DNA from: Hungatella hathewayi WAL-18680
Lineage (GTDB): Bacteria; Bacillota; Clostridia; Lachnospirales; Lachnospiraceae
Assembly: GCF_000235505.1 (NCBI RefSeq)
Contig: NZ_JH379029.1
Span: forward strand, 261,798-325,797
Reading direction: 5' to 3'
DNA: 64,000 nucleotides
The notes under the pieces were generated by a model. The model saw only the letters and a program-made list of their open reading frames with translations, did no database searches and was not told where the DNA came from. Below are positions 63,392-64,000 of this stretch, piece after piece (position 1 is the stretch's first letter; every line of letters starts with the position of its first letter). Both the position numbers and the translations under genes were made by a program.

Positions 63392-63421
63392 TTGATTTGT
63401 TTTCGTATAAATTGATATAAT
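63392..63421 (+). promoter_or_regulatory. Promoter of the galactose mutarotase gene
   Basis: TTGATT (63392-63397), 18-base spacer, TATAAT (63416-63421), 39 bases before the start codon. The rest of 63181-63391 is AT-rich and presumably holds the opposing operon promoter; I found no good match for it. Confidence 0.55.
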
Positions 63422-63460
63422 CTTGTTGAAAACAGCAAGTGTCCCTGGAAAGGATGTGTC

Positions 63461-64000
63461 ATGATGCATGTAAAAATAGATAATATCCCTGATTTTTATA
63501 AGACAAATTCAAACAATAATACCGAGGTATCTCATGTGATTTTAGAAGATGAAAAGCGGATGCAGATCACCCTTCTCACCTACGGCGCCGCCATCAGCCG
63601 TTTGATGATACCAAATCGGAACGGCCTTTTGGAAAATGTCGTACTTGGCTATCAAACTGACAGCAGCTATCAAAACAATCCGCTTTATGCCGGAGCCACG
63701 CTCGCCCCCACTGCCGGACGGATTAAGGGGGCGGAACTTCCCATTCACAGCCGCCTCTGTCGCCTGTCTCAAAACGACGGCCGCCATAATCTGCACGGCG
63801 GATTTTTAAATGCCTCCTTCCAAAACTGGTCTATCAAAACCTATGAGGAATCCCCAGATTCCTGCTCCGTAACCTTCAAGCTCCATCTCCCGGATGGCTT
63901 GGATGGCTTTCCCGGAAACCGCAATTTTTCTGTCAGTTATACCCTGAAACGTCCCGGCATTCTGGAAGTCGCTTATGAAGCAGAATCTGACATGCCCACC
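63461..64000 (+). CDS. Galactose mutarotase / aldose 1-epimerase, partial at window edge
   Basis: The first 180 codons of a mutarotase run off the right end. YGAAISRLMIPNRNG, APTAGRIKGAEL and NLHGGF (catalytic His region) are diagnostic of the aldose 1-epimerase family. AAGGA lies before ATG 63461; ATG 63464 is an equal alternative. It is divergent from the oxidative sugar operon and would supply the correct sugar anomer to the dehydrogenase. Confidence 0.9.
   Translation, partial: MMHVKIDNIPDFYKTNSNNNTEVSHVILEDEKRMQITLLTYGAAISRLMIPNRNGLLENVVLGYQTDSSYQNNPLYAGATLAPTAGRIKGAELPIHSRLCRLSQNDGRHNLHGGFLNASFQNWSIKTYEESPDSCSVTFKLHLPDGLDGFPGNRNFSVSYTLKRPGILEVAYEAESDMPT

Overview
The window looks like a chromosome segment of a gut Lachnospiraceae bacterium, probably Enterocloster/Hungatella-like. 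The reasons are strong AGGAGG ribosome binding sites, roughly 50% GC with AT-rich promoters, many sugar ABC transporters with family-3 lipoprotein binding proteins, a glycyl radical enzyme with its activase, an Agr/VirR-type GHKL-LytTR pair, luxS, and no respiratory genes. This placement is inference. I saw no rRNA, tRNA, CRISPR array, insertion sequence or prophage. No stretch longer than about 280 bp lacks a gene.

Layout. 0-5.4 kb: LytTR regulator, GHKL kinase and a membrane-anchored GH3 glucosidase with reversed domain order. 5.5-16.4 kb: glpK, a Ca2+-type P-ATPase, luxS, a glycogen-debranching-like protein that has lost its catalytic residues, an ABC-F ATPase, exonuclease III and an AlbA_2-type regulator behind eight helically phased 9-bp repeats. 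16.6-24.5 kb: one tight seven-gene operon (YfcC carrier, two M20 amidohydrolases, DMT exporter, MalY/PatB C-S lyase, peroxiredoxin-like protein, DUF401 permease) behind a structured leader. It reads like import and breakdown of N-acylated cysteine conjugates. 24.6-30.5 kb: an operon for an unassigned glycyl radical enzyme with activase, MFS transporter and MarR regulator, and a divergent AraC regulator.

30.6-37 kb: GntR-controlled ABC sugar importer, ROK kinase and GH1 glycosidase. 37-46.4 kb: amino-sugar locus, with AGE epimerase, ABC importer and a DUF4838 protein on one strand and GntR/FCD regulator, nagA and nagB divergent. 46.4-48.9 kb: an AT-rich islet in which two near-identical Uma2 nuclease genes flank a two-gene unit. 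The C-terminus of one of those two proteins matches the N-terminus of the other over about 22 residues, which resembles an amyloid-type signalling motif. 49-54.5 kb: a YARHG-domain protein, a 1121-residue DUF5107-TPR protein and its divergent AraC regulator.

54.5-64 kb: an eight-gene operon that looks like a complete non-phosphorylative oxidative sugar pathway: SMP-30 lactonase, SDR dehydrogenase, IlvD/EDD dehydratase, an RraA-type aldolase broken by one frameshift, an AraC regulator and an arabinose-type AraFGH importer. A divergent galactose mutarotase runs off the right edge. The best candidates for new biology are the Uma2-flanked motif pair, the oxidative sugar operon, the unassigned glycyl radical enzyme, the catalytically empty debranching enzyme, the phased operator array and the pseudoknot-like leader.
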